Of a stretch of DNA of 64,000 bases, positions 22,568-31,079 are shown one piece after another. Every line of letters starts with the position of its first letter. The first letter of the stretch is position 1. Below the pieces are notes generated by a model that was given only the letters and a program-made list of their open reading frames with translations, did no database searches and was not told where the DNA came from. The position numbers were made by a program, and so were the translations under genes. Location: positions 117,058,646 through 117,122,645 of the forward strand of contig NC_035443.2 of assembly GCF_002127325.2 (NCBI RefSeq). The letters run 5' to 3'. The stretch comes from Helianthus annuus (Eukaryota > Streptophyta > Magnoliopsida > Asterales > Asteraceae).

Positions 22568-24259
22568 TGCTGCACTAGGCTTGGTCGAGGGTTTCATCGA
22601 GGATGAGTAACATTCTTTCGCCTCCTGCTGATCACTATCGACTTTGACAACTCCCCAAGGGGTAGGGATCTTGATGCATTGGTGATATGTTGATGGCACA
22701 GCCTTCATATCATGAATCCATGGTCTTCCCAGTATGATGTTATAGCAGGATAGAGAATCCATCACACAGAAACGTTGTATCGAGTTGAATCCTTCAACAT
22801 ATACTGGTAACTTTATCTCTCCCACTGTGTTCCTGGCCTCTCCACTGAACCCAACAAGCACGGTGGACTTTGAAGTGATATCCATCAGAGATACATTCAT
22901 TCTCTTCAGAGTCTCTAGTTGGATTATATTGACGGAGCTGCCATTATCAACCAATATCCTGCGTACAAAATGGTTAGCCACATATAACGTTATTACTAAA
23001 GCATCATGATGAGGATCCTGGACAGTATCCCTGTCATCAGCATCAAATGTGATCACTTTGTCAGTTGTGAGGGTAGTCATCCTGACAGGTTTGTCTCCCC
23101 TTTCAGCCTTAGCTTCTTTTGCATGTCTCTTCGCCGCCGAATACGAAGTCCCACAAATGTCGGATCCTCCCGAAATGAAGTTGATTATCTTGGCATCCGC
23201 GGGGGGTGAGGCTGCTCGTTCAGGATCCTTCTCAGTATCCTGACCCTTATTCTTCTTTCTTCCTAAGAGATCTTTCAGATACCCCTTGCTCAGAAGATAG
23301 CTTATTTCTTTCCTTAGGGCAATGCAATCCTCAGTCACATGTCTGAAATCTTCGTGGAAGGCACACCATTTTGACTTGTCTTTCCAATCAGCTTTTTGTT
23401 GATTCTTTCGAGGCCACCTAGCCTTGTCTCCTAAACCCTGCATGGCATACATCAATTCAGGAATGTTAACAGAAAAGCAATATTCAGATAATTCAGGATA
23501 TTCTTCAGGATCCTCGTCTTCGACAGCATTCACTTTCTTGTTATCATTTCTACCATATGGCTTAGAGCGGTATGGTTTGTACGAGGATTCTGACTTCCTG
23601 TTAGTTGATTCATATGTTGAGGATGCATTCATCCTCTCTTGCATTTTCTTATCATCCTCCAGCCTGATATATCTCAATGCCCTGTTACGAGCTTCATCCA
23701 GATTTCTGCAGGGATTCATCACAAGATCCTGGTAAAATTGGGAATCTTTCTGCAATCCCATCTTGAAAGCCTGCATAGCTGTTGCGACATCAAGGTGTGG
23801 GATATCCAAGGATTCCCGGCTAAACTTATTCACATAGTCCCTCAAGGATTCCTGAGGTCCTTGAGTTATCATGTAAAGATCACTGGTTAATTTCTCAAAA
23901 CTCCGGCTGCAAGAAAATTGACTATTAAATAAGTTAACCAAATGAGCAAAAGAAGTAATTGAGTGAGGAGGAACGTTTAACAGCCATTTTAAGGCTGATC
24001 CTGTTAAGGTAGAGCCGAAACCCTTGCATAAGCATGATTCCTTAAGTTCCGAACGGATAGGATTGATTTCCATCCGTTCCCTATACTGGGCAATATGCTC
24101 CTCAGGATCCGTGGTTCCATCATAAAGCTTCATGTTGGGAGTTTGGAATCTTTTTGGGATTTCAGCATCACAAATAGGATGCACAAATCGAGATATCCTG
24201 TGGCTATCCTGGGATACTTCAGGAATTGGCTGAACCACCCCAGGTACACTGGATATCAT
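22565..24259 (-). CDS. Tat gag-protease
   Basis: 564 codons. Gag domain with ...NMKLYDGTTDPEEHIAQY, LTGSALKWLLNVPP and ESLRDYVNKFSRES; a Cys/His cluster WCAFHEDFRHVTEDC (about 23330-23375) in the position of the Tat zinc motif; protease RRILVDNGSSVNII (about 22930-22970) with Asn after Asp, as usual for Tat. The ATG at 24259 is probably not the real start: the frame continues upstream through a TAG (24269-24271) into the N-terminal gag segment. It ends at the UAG-CAA-UUA context. Confidence 0.88.
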   Translation of the reverse strand: MISSVPGVVQPIPEVSQDSHRISRFVHPICDAEIPKRFQTPNMKLYDGTTDPEEHIAQYRERMEINPIRSELKESCLCKGFGSTLTGSALKWLLNVPPHSITSFAHLVNLFNSQFSCSRSFEKLTSDLYMITQGPQESLRDYVNKFSRESLDIPHLDVATAMQAFKMGLQKDSQFYQDLVMNPCRNLDEARNRALRYIRLEDDKKMQERMNASSTYESTNRKSESSYKPYRSKPYGRNDNKKVNAVEDEDPEEYPELSEYCFSVNIPELMYAMQGLGDKARWPRKNQQKADWKDKSKWCAFHEDFRHVTEDCIALRKEISYLLSKGYLKDLLGRKKNKGQDTEKDPERAASPPADAKIINFISGGSDICGTSYSAAKRHAKEAKAERGDKPVRMTTLTTDKVITFDADDRDTVQDPHHDALVITLYVANHFVRRILVDNGSSVNIIQLETLKRMNVSLMDITSKSTVLVGFSGEARNTVGEIKLPVYVEGFNSIQRFCVMDSLSCYNIILGRPWIHDMKAVPSTYHQCIKIPTPWGVVKVDSDQQEAKECYSSSMKPSTKPSAA

Positions 24260-24268
24260 ATCCTTTAG

Positions 24269-24841
24269 CTACTGAAGCTCCCTAGATAATGTTGATGTCA
24301 CAGCTGTATCCTGCAAAGATCCAACACTGTTAGTGGCAAGAGTATTATTATTATTAGACACGTTACCAGTCTGAGGATTCTGCCCATATCCTAAAGCATA
24401 TCCTGAGCTCCTCATGGTTGACATCCTGACCGAGGAGGGTATTTCAGGAGTATGATTCTGAGGAAGGCTGGGCACAATATTCCCCCTATTATCCTCAGTG
24501 TACACGGCCGAACTGAAGTTCAAAGTTCTGGGTTGTAGCGGAGTGACGATATCCTCAGCAGATCTGCTCGAACCGGACTTCAGGAGTTGTATTTCCCTCA
24601 ATAGCATTTGGTTTGTTTCCTGTTGCTGCCTCATTTGTTCCTGCACACTTCCAAACAAGGTTAGAATTTCATCATTAGAAGCTAAAATCGGAGCAGATCC
24701 CTGAATACTCCGAGTATGGATAATATCCTGAGGTTGTGAAGAAGATTGCATCCTTGGAGGAGGTGGTGGAAGCACCGGACCAGTAGTAGCAGAAGTTGTA
24801 GCAGACACAGTGGAGGAGCTCATGCTTGATCTTGTGGCCAT
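24269..24841 (-). CDS. Tat gag N-terminal segment, before an in-frame TAG
   Basis: Start chosen at ATG 24841 (MATRSSMSSSTVSATT) because upstream codons overlap the primer site and leader. Low-complexity Ser/Thr and a PPPPPPR run, then a Gln-rich helix-like part (VQEQMRQQQETNQMLLREIQ) that could form a coiled coil. It ends at TAG 24269-24271 in the same frame as gag-protease, so this is either a nonsense change (CAG or AAG to TAG) or a second leaky stop; the former is more likely. Confidence 0.75.
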   Translation of the reverse strand: MATRSSMSSSTVSATTSATTGPVLPPPPPRMQSSSQPQDIIHTRSIQGSAPILASNDEILTLFGSVQEQMRQQQETNQMLLREIQLLKSGSSRSAEDIVTPLQPRTLNFSSAVYTEDNRGNIVPSLPQNHTPEIPSSVRMSTMRSSGYALGYGQNPQTGNVSNNNNTLATNSVGSLQDTAVTSTLSRELQ

Positions 24842-24924
24842 TGCAAACAACGTAGTAAAAAGTTTGGAAAATACAAAACCAAGTAGTGATCTGGCAAAAG
24901 TTTTTAGAAAAAATAGCACCACTT

Positions 24925-24942
24925 GCCCCACGGTGGGCGCCA
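24925..24942 (-). promoter_or_regulatory. Primer-binding site of the Tat element
   Basis: Minus strand TGGCGCCCACCGTGGGGC, three bases after the LTR end. The TGGCGCC core is typical of Tat/Athila-type sites; the exact tRNA is not assigned. Confidence 0.75.
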
Positions 24943-24945
24943 AAT

Positions 24946-25682
24946 TGTTTTGGTCAAAAATTACCGAAGTAATTAAGTGATCAAATTAGTTAAGTGAGGT
25001 AGTGTGCTAAAAAGTGTGTTGAAAATATGTTGGTTAAGTTGTTTAGAAAAACAGTATTCAGGATATGGCTCAGGATATTGAGCTGTATCTACGATCAAAC
25101 AATGAGCAAAAAGTAAAGGGGTTAACACGAGATGTACGAGGAAAGCCCTTGATCAATCTAGATCGCCGGCATAAAACCTCGGGAGCTGACAATCGCAGCT
25201 GCCTAGTTCTTCTTATTGCTTTAAACTTCAGGATACAGTGCAGGATATTGACCAGATCGCTAAGTGTTACAATGCGAGAGTGAAAATTGCTAGAGAACAA
25301 GTGTGAGAGTGTAGTGAGTGTAGTTGTGATGTCCTATTTGATCCGGTATACCCACCTATTTATAGTAACGAATTACAAACGAAAATTCCTATAAATATGG
25401 GATGCTCCGAATATTCCATTGTAAACGTTGTAGACCGAGTAATGCGGCTTCAACGTCTTTATTCGAACGACTTGGACCGAGTCTTCCGCGAAATGATTCC
25501 TTGTGAACGTTGCTAGCTTCTAACCCATGTACCTGCACATAATCCGTTAGTGATCCTGAGGATACCATTCAGGATGTTACCAATATCCTGAATCAGCATC
25601 CCGGATGTGAACAGATATCATATAACCAAGATATAATCCAAGATATTTCTCAGGATATGGGCTCAGAATTTCACCCATAACA
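24946..25682 (-). repeat. 5' LTR of the Tat element (737 bp)
   Basis: Minus strand starts TGTTATGGGTGAAATTC and ends GACCAAAACA next to the primer site. It has a TATAAATAG box (25364-25356) with ATCCTGAGGAT/CAGGAT words upstream (about 25550-25660). A related LTR lies at 52432-53057 (shared TGTTTTGGT end and the CCGGCATAAAACCTCGGG segment). Confidence 0.87.
25356..25364 (-). promoter_or_regulatory. TATA box of Tat LTR
   Basis: Minus strand TATAAATAG in ACTATAAATAGGTGGG. Confidence 0.7.
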
Positions 25683-25809
25683 GTTCTCAAGTAGTGAACT
25701 AGTACTCCTATATTAGAATGTATATATATGACTCGAATATAGTTTAAGAAATGAGTTAAACTATTAAATAGTAAAATTCTTAAGCTATTTCCTGTCGATA
25801 TATATGTGT

Positions 25810-25812
<3 letters not shown>
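25683..25812. other. AT-rich flank, no gene seen
   Basis: Sequence between the Tat LTR and the TA microsatellite; contains only short AT-rich words. Confidence 0.5.

Positions 25813-25875
<63 letters not shown>
25813..25875. repeat. (TA)n microsatellite, about 63 bp
   Basis: Uninterrupted TA repeats; borders the foldback element on its left. Confidence 0.97.
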
Positions 25876-25878
<3 letters not shown>

Positions 25879-26278
25879 TGGGGATCCTACGGAAAGTGTG
25901 TTTTTCCTAAAAAGTGTAAAAAGTCATAAAACACAATAATTTCAGGCATAAAACACACCTAAAACTCACAAATAATAGAATGAATATTACTAAAACACCA
26001 TATTCAAACTCTAATAGTCCATAAAAACTTCAAACACATCATCGTAGAACTATGAATATAAAACACACAATGCTAAACAACATAAAACACAATAATATTT
26101 GTCATTCCACAATGAGAGCCTTAACATCTAAAACACAACACAAAACCCACATACATGATGTTTTAGTAATCTTCATCATATTATTTGTGGGTTTTTGGTG
26201 TGTTTTATGGTTGACATTATGGTGTTTTATGACTTTTTACACTTTTTAGGAAATTTGGACTTTCTGGCCAACTCCTAT

Positions 26279-26280
<2 letters not shown>
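25876..26280. mobile_element. Foldback/MITE-like element inside TA microsatellite
   Basis: About 400 bp. An exact 29-bp inverted repeat pairs 25906-25934 with 26222-26250, and weaker inverted similarity extends to about 26000 and 26165 on the inside and to the TA repeats on the outside. The middle is rich in aacacac/aaaacac words. TA tracts on both sides suggest insertion at TA (Tc1/mariner-like) but a TSD cannot be defined in a TA repeat. No transposase; the ORF at 26052-26249 is not a gene. Confidence 0.75.

Positions 26281-26345
<65 letters not shown>
26281..26345. repeat. (TA)n microsatellite, about 65 bp
   Basis: Uninterrupted TA repeats to the right of the foldback element; probably one TA tract split by the insertion. 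Confidence 0.97.
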
Positions 26346-26349
<4 letters not shown>

Positions 26350-26930
26350 TCATCTACTTATATAGTAACATATGTTTTTTTGTATACTTTTTATGTATGA
26401 AATATCATTTGTTTCTTTAGTACAAGTTATAAAATATAAAATACTTTATATATTTTTGCACACCTTCCATGTATATGTAAATGTACATGTGCTTATATGG
26501 ATATAACAAAAGCATATATAATAAAATATAATATTTTCATAGTGTTATTATGAGAATCATGTTTTAATATTGTATTAATCAATAAACATGTTTAATGATG
26601 CTAAGGTATGTATTTTAAGTCGAGTAAAATTCTAGGTTATATCATTAATCATAAAACATATTACTTGCATTGAATAATATTTTATATTATTATATTTCAG
26701 GGGTATCATACCGAAATTGTGTTATCTTATATTAATATCTTGATTAAGATATTAATGTTAATATCATAATTAAAAAGTTATAAGATTTATATTGAATTAT
26801 ATTCATATAATTGTATGAGTATGATATATATAATATACCACAAATTTTAATATTAATATAACATTATTAATATATCATCTTTATATATTTATAATATGAA
26901 ACATAACATAACTGTAAGATATAAATAGGG
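26346..26930. other. AT-rich intergenic DNA
   Basis: No ORF or clear element. Contains a small palindrome (taatatcttgattaagatatta, about 26735-26757) and many TATAAT words. Confidence 0.5.
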
Positions 26931-26938
26931 GTTACACA

Positions 26939-27637
26939 CAATGTTTTTAAAACCGGACTGGGCCGGCCGGTCTGACCGGTCTGACTGGGACCCGGAGCCT
27001 TTACCGGGCCGGTTCAGCACTTCAGTCTGTTTCAACATTAACCCAGCGGTCGAGCCGGGGGCCGGCGGGTCGTCGCGTAGGGTCGGGCCGGAAGATGATT
27101 AGGAAGGAAATAGATGACTTTAATGGAGGATTTTGATGTGCAGAGCTTTAATGGATGATTCTAATATGGGAAGGAAGATGATTAGGAAGGAAAGAGATGA
27201 CTTGTAAAGAAATTTGTCATCTAGTAGCAAAATTTCCTATTTTCAATAATAAAGTTTTATGTTACCCTTCAAATTGAAATAAGGTTACAAAGTAGACCCT
27301 TCAAGTTTCAAATAAAATTTAAACAACCCTAAACCTAACATCTATTGTTATCATATTGAATGAAATTGAACTATTATCTAAATGCCTGGAGTTTAAATAT
27401 GGAAATCGATGGCAACTGGATGCAAATTTTGATATTGTTGTTGAAGTCAATATTTTAGGAGACCTTGGTGGACTGCAATTTACATATAAAATTGATAAAA
27501 TTTGTCAAATCCGGGTCTAAATTATATATATATTTTTATATAATTTATGACGTAATCCGGGTCTTAAATCCGGTCGGACCAGTCCCACCTTTGATCCCGT
27601 AAGGCGACCGGGTCGACCTCCGGTCCTGAAAACATTG
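26939..27637. mobile_element. hAT-like MITE, 699 bp
   Basis: Exact 8-bp TSD gttacaca (26931-26938, 27638-27645). Termini are inverted: CAATGTTTTTAAAACCGG on the left and, reverse-complemented, CAATGTTTTCAGGACCGG on the right. Sub-terminal CCGGTC words recur at both ends (for example 26960-26985 and 27560-27615), as expected for transposase-binding repeats of hAT elements. No coding capacity. Confidence 0.88.
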
Positions 27638-27645
27638 GTTACACA

Positions 27646-27809
27646 TACTGAGAATTTAAAATGACATAAAACCATAATATAAATATTAAGATTTTATTTT
27701 CACAGAATAACACATAAGATATTAATTTCCTAACATAAATGTTTAAGGTTTAGGTATTGGAAGAACACCTAAAGGGCTTAAACCAGTGCATAGCTTTGAT
27801 ACCACCTTC
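27646..27809 (-). other. AT-rich flank plus short internal stub and primer site of a minus-strand LTR element
   Basis: 27793-27804 reads on the minus strand TGGTATCAAAGC, five bases after the LTR at 27810. Only a few tens of bases of internal region are recognisable further left, so the element is truncated. Confidence 0.65.
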
Positions 27810-28553
27810 TGTCACAGCCCCCGACCCCACCCTGGGAGCGGGAGCCGCGATATCAGATCAGATGGTATCGGTGTTTATTAATTATGCAGCGGAAAACTTT
27901 CATCAGGATCGTAGTTAGGAAATATTTATCAGAGTTTAAAACACCATATTTTATAATAATCAAGTGGGATAAAACCTCAGTTTCATTTGGAAAACATTTA
28001 TAGCGATAAACCCTAATTATTGAAAACCGAGTCTCCTTTTTATTTAGGTAACTTTTATAGCCACTATTCTAAGCCTTCAGTGCTCTTCAGCTGGCTTCTA
28101 TTAGCTTCACATTAAGTTACCTGAAACACGTTTTAAAAAGGTTTTATCAGCAATACTGGTGAGTGCATCCCAGTTTAATCAAAAACAGCTTTTATAACTT
28201 CACAGTATTAAGAGCGATTACAATGTTTATATTTACCCAATTACTCTTTCGGTATTGTCAATTCTGACTTGTGGTCATGCTACTATTCGCAATAGTAACG
28301 AGTGTCAAGTAATGTATACAAAACCCCAACATACCAGCAGCAATTGTAGAATACATAGACTCAATCACTGTTAAGTATAATCTAAAACATTTGAGGTTTT
28401 CACAAAAAGGTTTACAAAAAGGGGAATGACTCACATTGTTACTTAGGTGATACTATTGTAGTTTCCTTGTGATTCTCCTGGTTATTATCTTTTAAAAATT
28501 AAACAATGCACATGTGTTAGTAAAATAACCCAAATTACATTAACCGTACAACT

Positions 28554-28707
28554 CGAGACAGAACTCTAATGACTGAGTCAGGCAGAGCCTTGACATGCAT
28601 TACGGAGTCCTAGATCAATCGGGTGTAACACGAGACAGAACTCCAACGACTGAGTCAGACAGAGCCTTGACATGCGTTACGGAGTTCTAGATCAAGCGAG
28701 CAGGGTA
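28554..28707. repeat. 77-bp direct tandem duplication in LTR
   Basis: Two copies starting CGAGACAGAACTC at 28554 and 28631, about 90% alike, each running through ...GAGTCAG.CAGAGCCTTGACATGC. Confidence 0.9.
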
Positions 28708-28850
28708 ACGAATACGTGATCGGGGGTTATAATACTTACAACGAGGTAGAGCTTCGCTTTTTAGGGGTATAATTCCCGAGAGTTTAGACTACTAGAGAAT
28801 TTGAGAGAGAATAGAATTCTGAACGACTTGAAAATGCCGATCTCTGCTCC

Positions 28851-28858
28851 TATTATAG
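28851..28858 (-). promoter_or_regulatory. TATA-like box of LTR
   Basis: Minus strand TATAATAG in GCTATAATAGGAGC, 15 bases past the nearest CCTCGCG..CGCGAGG palindrome. Confidence 0.6.
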
Positions 28859-29214
28859 CTGGTCGAGGGGTTCCTCGCGCCCCGCGAGGCCCTCCTTTAT
28901 CTCCCTCGCGGCCCGCGAGGAAGCTCTAGGTCGGCGTAGGGTTGGTGAGTCACAACCTAGGTTTGACACGTTGCAGGACACGTGGCAGCAAAGGTGCCCG
29001 GCAAGCTACACTCCGTCGCACCCCGCGAAGGAATTCCCTTCGTCTGTCGCGGGCCACGATAGGCTTTAAAAACTTGTTTTATTTGTTTTTCATTAATGTT
29101 AATCTTATTCGGGTTCGTTTCTCACATATGGGGTGTATTTTAGGACGTTAGGGGTGTTTTAAGGGATTTTAGGAGGGTTGTTATACCCGCGCTTTAGGTT
29201 TCTAAAGAGATTAT

Positions 29215-29430
29215 CTTACTTATAGTGACATGTCCCTCTTTTGGAGGCAACGCTACCCTCGCCCATATTGGTCTGAGTCAGTAGGGATACAGTCCCGCAT
29301 GGGCGGATTATTGAAAGATAATTACGTAAGTTCTTAATGCAAAATGTGGCACGTCCCTCTTTTTGAGGCAACGCTACCCTCGACCATATTGGTCTGAGTC
29401 AGCAGAGATACAGTCCCGCAAGGCTGGTTT
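29215..29430. repeat. Two tandem ~120-bp repeats in relic LTR
   Basis: Each contains TCCCTCTTTTGGAGGCAACGC-like sequence (second copy TTTTTGAGG), CTACCCTCG, GGTCTGAGTCAG and ATACAGTCCCGC. The same duplication exists in the 13673-15368 copy (about 14760-14970), so it predates both. Confidence 0.85.
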
Positions 29431-29994
29431 AAAGTTTTAATAGTAGTTTATTTATAAAGGATTCAAGTCATTCTTACTTCCCCCGATTTGATGCTATCTG
29501 CCTTAAAGGAAGTCCTAGTAAGCTTAAATCAAGTCCTCGCAGGATCTATACAGTGAACGAGGCAAGAACTTTACCCAAACCACCCTTCTAACCCCCTTCC
29601 AGACAGTTAATGCGCTTTATATAGACCGTAAAGACACGAATAAGTGAATCAACTAAACATGAAGAAATGATAGGATAAACTTCACTTTCAATATAATAAA
29701 CTAGTGATTAAAGTTATTAACACATGTCCAAATAAAAAGTTACCAAAGCTTGGAAATTAAAAGTAATACATAAATGATGTTTTCTATACCAAGTGATGTA
29801 AGAGATTAGCCAATCATGGACTTTGTTTGACAAAAACTCTTACTATCAATCTTGGATCCCGAGACTTCTCCACACACTCTAAGGATGGATGATGTATGAA
29901 TGTGGTGGAGGATGGTAGTAGTGGTGGTGGAGTGGTGGCAGGTGTGAGAGAAGTTGTTTGCCAAGGGATGAATTGCAAATGAGCTAAGCACCTC

Positions 29995-30002
29995 CTTTTA
30001 TA
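29995..30002 (-). promoter_or_regulatory. TATA box of relic LTR
   Basis: Minus strand TATAAAAG in GTTATAAAAGGAGG, followed by the leader that matches the 14160 copy. Confidence 0.65.
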
Positions 30003-30745
30003 ACTAAAAATAGTGGGTTTACACGAACCCATGCCTGGTAGGAACAGCCCCGTGTCCTTCTCCTTCTCTGTCTTCATTTAATGATGTTGTCAGTCCATCT
30101 GCTCACATGGCCCCGTGTGTCAACGACATGGCCCCGTGGCCCTTGTACTTGTTGTACGAACCTAGATTTGTGTAACACCTCGGAAATCCCTGTCCATTGA
30201 AATAAAGACACGTGTCATGAGAGACAGACGTGTCAGAAAAACCGGGTTTAAATAAAAGATGTTTGGTAGGGTTTTAAGGGGCGTCATGTTATTTAAATAC
30301 CTCTGAACGACCCAAGGGCGACATGTTATTAAAACACCTCTGAGCGACCCGAAATTTCTTTTTATATAAATCCCAAGATCCTTAAATCTTTTGAAAATCA
30401 TCCTATATGATAACCGGTTGTCCCAAATAAATAAAGTTCCATCTGTTATGTGAACTTGGGATTTGACAGGATTGTTACTAATGATAATGCTGAATAAAAT
30501 TCTCATAAGAAAGAACCAAGAATAAATATATGAAGCTTGTTAGTTAATTATGAGAATCCAAGGACTTATTCTTGATGTTTCCGTCAATTAAAGTTGCCAT
30601 AAGATTCCAAGGTGTCAACATTCATGCAAGCATGCAAAACCTGAAAATGGTGGACCCTACATTGCAGTAAAAGCCTGATGTTTCTACATTTGAAAGTTGC
30701 ATGGTCAAGACTTAAAAGTTTGCAAATTTTTGTCCTCTGACCATC

Positions 30746-30896
30746 GGTTACGGACCGCAAAGCCTGAGGCTTACGGTCCGTGAGGAGGGTACCTGGGCAT
30801 GTTTCAGCAAAGGCGGTTACGAACCGTAACCATTTTAGCTTACGGCCGCAAGAGGTGCTTACGAACCGCAAGGCCATATGCTTACGGTCCGTAAGG
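30746..30896. repeat. Cluster of TTACGG(T/A)CCG(T/C)AA words
   Basis: Six partly palindromic words, among them GGTTACGAACCGTAACC at about 30815-30831 and GCTTACGGTCCGTAAGG at about 30880-30896. Confidence 0.88.
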
Positions 30897-31070
30897 AGGT
30901 CGCTGGCAGCAGATTTTGGACAGCTGCCTGTTCAACCTGTTAACCGACTTAAAGCGTATATATTTGAAACCAGGGGCTTGCTAGGCAGTATTTAGTCTTA
31001 TAGGGGCACCTGGGATCATCTCCTAACTACCCTAGAGTTACTTGGCAAGATCCTAAGGCACTTGGCTTAC

Positions 31071-31079
31071 TATAAAAGG
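31071..31079 (+). promoter_or_regulatory. TATA box of solo LTR
   Basis: TATAAAAGG in ACTATAAAAGGAGC, about 175 bp past the word cluster. Confidence 0.7.

Larger units (their letters stand above)
19647..25682 (-). mobile_element. Tat-lineage Ty3/gypsy element, 5' LTR to integrase, minus strand
   Basis: On the minus strand: LTR (24946-25682), primer site, gag, protease, RT, RNase H, a second RNase H and integrase; the integrase tail is at 9047-9272. Dual RNase H domains and a DNGSS protease motif are known hallmarks of the plant Tat group. The 3' LTR is outside the window, beyond the insertion at 9046. Coding lesions: in-frame TAG at 24269-24271 and 22565-22567, and a frameshift near 22350. 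Confidence 0.93.
27810..29185 (-). repeat. 5' LTR (1.38 kb) of a truncated minus-strand Ty3-like element
   Basis: Minus strand starts TATAACAACCCTCC (expected TGTAACA, one change) and ends GGGGCTGTGACA before the primer site. Contains a 77-bp tandem duplication (28554-28707), the palindromes CCTCGCGCCCCGCGAGG (28873-28889) and CCTCGCGGCCCGCGAGG (28904-28920), and a TATA box next to them (28858-28851). No coding sequence. Confidence 0.8.

Noticed and set aside
24269..24271. Second UAG as another programmed readthrough site in the Tat gag
   Set aside because: It interrupts gag rather than a gag/pol border and its context (UAG CUA) is not the CARYYA type; a nonsense change is simpler.
26052..26249. 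65-codon ORF in the foldback element
   Set aside because: Built from the arm and aacacac repeats; no transposase motif.
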